DNA of 64,000 nucleotides, taken from assembly GCF_020360975.1 (NCBI RefSeq), contig NW_025408670.1:5208001-5272000 (forward strand). Direction: 5' to 3'. The stretch comes from Hirsutella rhossiliensis. Taxonomy: Eukaryota; Ascomycota; Sordariomycetes; Hypocreales; Ophiocordycipitaceae. Within the stretch, counting starts at the first letter, position 1; the number at the start of each line of letters is the position of its first letter. The translations under genes were made by a program, and so were the position numbers. This document shows, in pieces, positions 62,446-64,000 of the stretch. The notes under the pieces are model-generated. The model did not search any database. It was given only the letters and a program-made list of their open reading frames with translations, and was not told the DNA's origin.

Positions 62446-64000
62446 ATGGCTATAGGCTTACTTCACTCGGCTCACCATGCCATTGACGAAGAAGCGAGAG
62501 CAGAAGTCGACGTGCTCAACTCTCGCCTCGAAAAGACAAACCAGCTGACCAAGAAGATTCAATTTTGCTTGGGCCACCTTGAGGCGTCTGGACAGAGCGT
62601 GCGCGAAGTGGCTGGTCCACTCAGCGGCGAGACAAAGCGCCTTCAGTTGCTGGGAAACAGTAAGCTCCCTATCCATCGCCTCTCTCAATCCTGTTTGCCG
62701 CGGCGACTTGTGCTAAGCTGTTGCAGATGTCGATGCCGTGCTCGCCGCCATTGAGCGGCTACGTCAGCCTGCCGACAGCAAAGACAATGAGGAGCAGATA
62801 ATACGCGCCGGGCCTGAAAAGGCTGGGTTGTCCAACTACTTGGCCTGCCTCAAGCGCCTCAACAGATCCTTCAACGACATGCAGGCCTCCAATCTGCGTG
62901 CCAATCAACACACCATGGCCGACCTCACCCGCCTCATCACAACTGGCAGTTCTCAACTCGAGAACTACTTCGACAAGCACCTGCGAGGGGAGACGCCTCG
63001 CTCCATTGAACCCCTCCACTTCATTACAAAGGACAAGTCCTTCCCTGTCCTGTCACAAGATATAACCACGCGACTGGGGCTCGTCTACGCTCACCTGAGT
63101 AGCAGCAACCTACACGGAGGCCATGATTCCCCAGTCTCCAGCATATATGCCGAAGTTCGCGGGCCGTACTTGTCGTCGTCGCTGGCCAACCTGGCCGCGG
63201 CCAGTGTCAACACAGCCAAGAAAAAGAACCCTGGAGCCATGTACCGGGCAGGCACCAACGGCATAGGTACTTATGCCAAAGCCATGGAAGGCATCTTCTT
63301 GTCGGAGTACGACAATATCTGCAGCATTTTCACACGTGATGTTTGGGGTACTCTATTTCAATTCACCTGCCAAGCCGCTCTAACCGAGCTGGCGCGGACT
63401 ATTCGAGAGCTCAACGCTCACATCAAGGCTCACCTTGGCACCGACTGCTATCTGGCCTATGAAGTCACCGATATCCTCTCCAACATATCCGGGAACTTGG
63501 ACGCAAGAACCGGCGAGCTAAAGGCGTCGCTATCAGCCGCCCTAAAGCCTGTTCGAGAGACGGCGAAGCTGTCACTCGCCGAACTGCTTGAGGACACGAA
63601 GCGCAAGGTTGGCGGCGTGCAGGCCTTGCAGCCAGATGGGGCGTCAACACCACTCGTCTCGGAATTAGTACAGCGGCTACAGGCCATGGTAGCGTTTCTG
63701 CGCCCCATCTCGAGCATCATGATATCGTTGGGCGACGGCGGGTGGAAAGCAAACGCTGCATCCAGCGGCCGCGCGGCCGATGCCATTCCCAGCCTGGTAT
63801 CATTCGACATCGGCGCAGACGGCCGAGACCTCTTTGCGCATTACTGCCTAGACTCCATCGATATTCTTTTGTCCTCTCTGGAGCAAAGGGCCAAAGCCTT
63901 GCTGAGGAGTAAAGCAGTTGTTGGCGTCTTCATCGCCAACAGTGTCGTCATCATCGAGCGCATGGTGCGAGACTCTGATCTTGGCCCACTATTGGATTCT
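62446..64000 (+). CDS. EXO70: Exocyst complex component Exo70 (partial, cut by window edge)
   Basis: Exo70 binds PI(4,5)P2 and Rho GTPases and tethers secretory vesicles at the plasma membrane. Two exons are visible, 62446-62659 and 62727 to the window edge, giving 496 codons; about 130 more are expected. It starts M-A-I-G-L-L-H-S, followed by the conserved D-E-E-A-R-A-E-V-D-V-L-N-S-R-L-E-K-T. Later blocks are T-P-R-S-I-E-P-L-H-F-I-T-K-D and F-S-L-like F-L-S-E-Y-D-N-I near the start of the Exo70 domain. The single intron (67 nt, GTAAGC...GCAG) splits an Asn codon. The first Met was chosen because it restores the usual N-terminal distance to D-E-E-A-R. Confidence 0.93.

Overview
The window reads as a chromosome segment of a filamentous ascomycete, most likely Hypocreales. 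Support is the 50-100 nt introns with fungal splice sites, the fit of seven translated host genes to Pezizomycotina families, and a repeat complement that has been through repeat-induced point mutation (RIP). It has a two-compartment layout. Two compact gene islands of ordinary base composition (about 17.2-36.4 kb and 62.3 kb to the right edge) alternate with repeat tracts (1-17.2 kb and about 36.6-62.3 kb) in which the dinucleotides CA and TG are nearly absent and every frame is cut by TAA/TAG.

Gene island. From left to right: RPL12 (minus), SEC23 (minus), a mitochondrial-type alpha/beta hydrolase of the IMO32/ABHD11 group (plus), RPS1 (minus), URC1 (minus), uracil phosphoribosyltransferase URC6/FUR1 (plus), ELF1 (minus), a MAK32-like PfkB kinase (plus) and MCM3 (minus). 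EXO70 (plus, cut by the right edge) opens the second island. I resolved exon-intron structures for all of them by hand; the summed exons keep frame and give the usual family lengths. URC1 and the UPRT gene are divergent neighbours, a small uracil-catabolism cluster. URC1 has about 19 exons, one of them only 4 nt long.

Repeats. The left tract holds an inverted partial Ty3/Gypsy copy, a Tad-type LINE, unidentified remnants and a Ty1/Copia RT-RNase H relic. Inserted in it is one element that was not mutated by RIP: an LTR retrotransposon at 8232-13950 on the minus strand. Its LTRs are 186 and 189 bp and identical apart from one 3-bp indel, it has a 5-bp target duplication CCCTA, and it carries gag, protease, RT, RNase H, integrase and a chromodomain. 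Its primer-binding site is complementary to 12 nt inside its own LTR, the arrangement of Tf1/sushi self-priming elements. Its frames are broken by about ten 1-2 nt length changes, mostly in short homopolymer or dinucleotide runs.

The right tract is bounded by two inverted copies of one roughly 450-bp sequence. Inside are a 5.18-kb Gypsy unit repeated in tandem (second copy truncated), an LTR-gag fragment of another Gypsy family, and two near-full-length LINEs in the same orientation, each preceded by an inverted copy of its own 3' end.

I saw no rRNA, tRNA or CRISPR array. The most notable observations are the URC pair with its micro-exons, the self-priming element that escaped RIP, and the architecture of the 25-kb repeat block.
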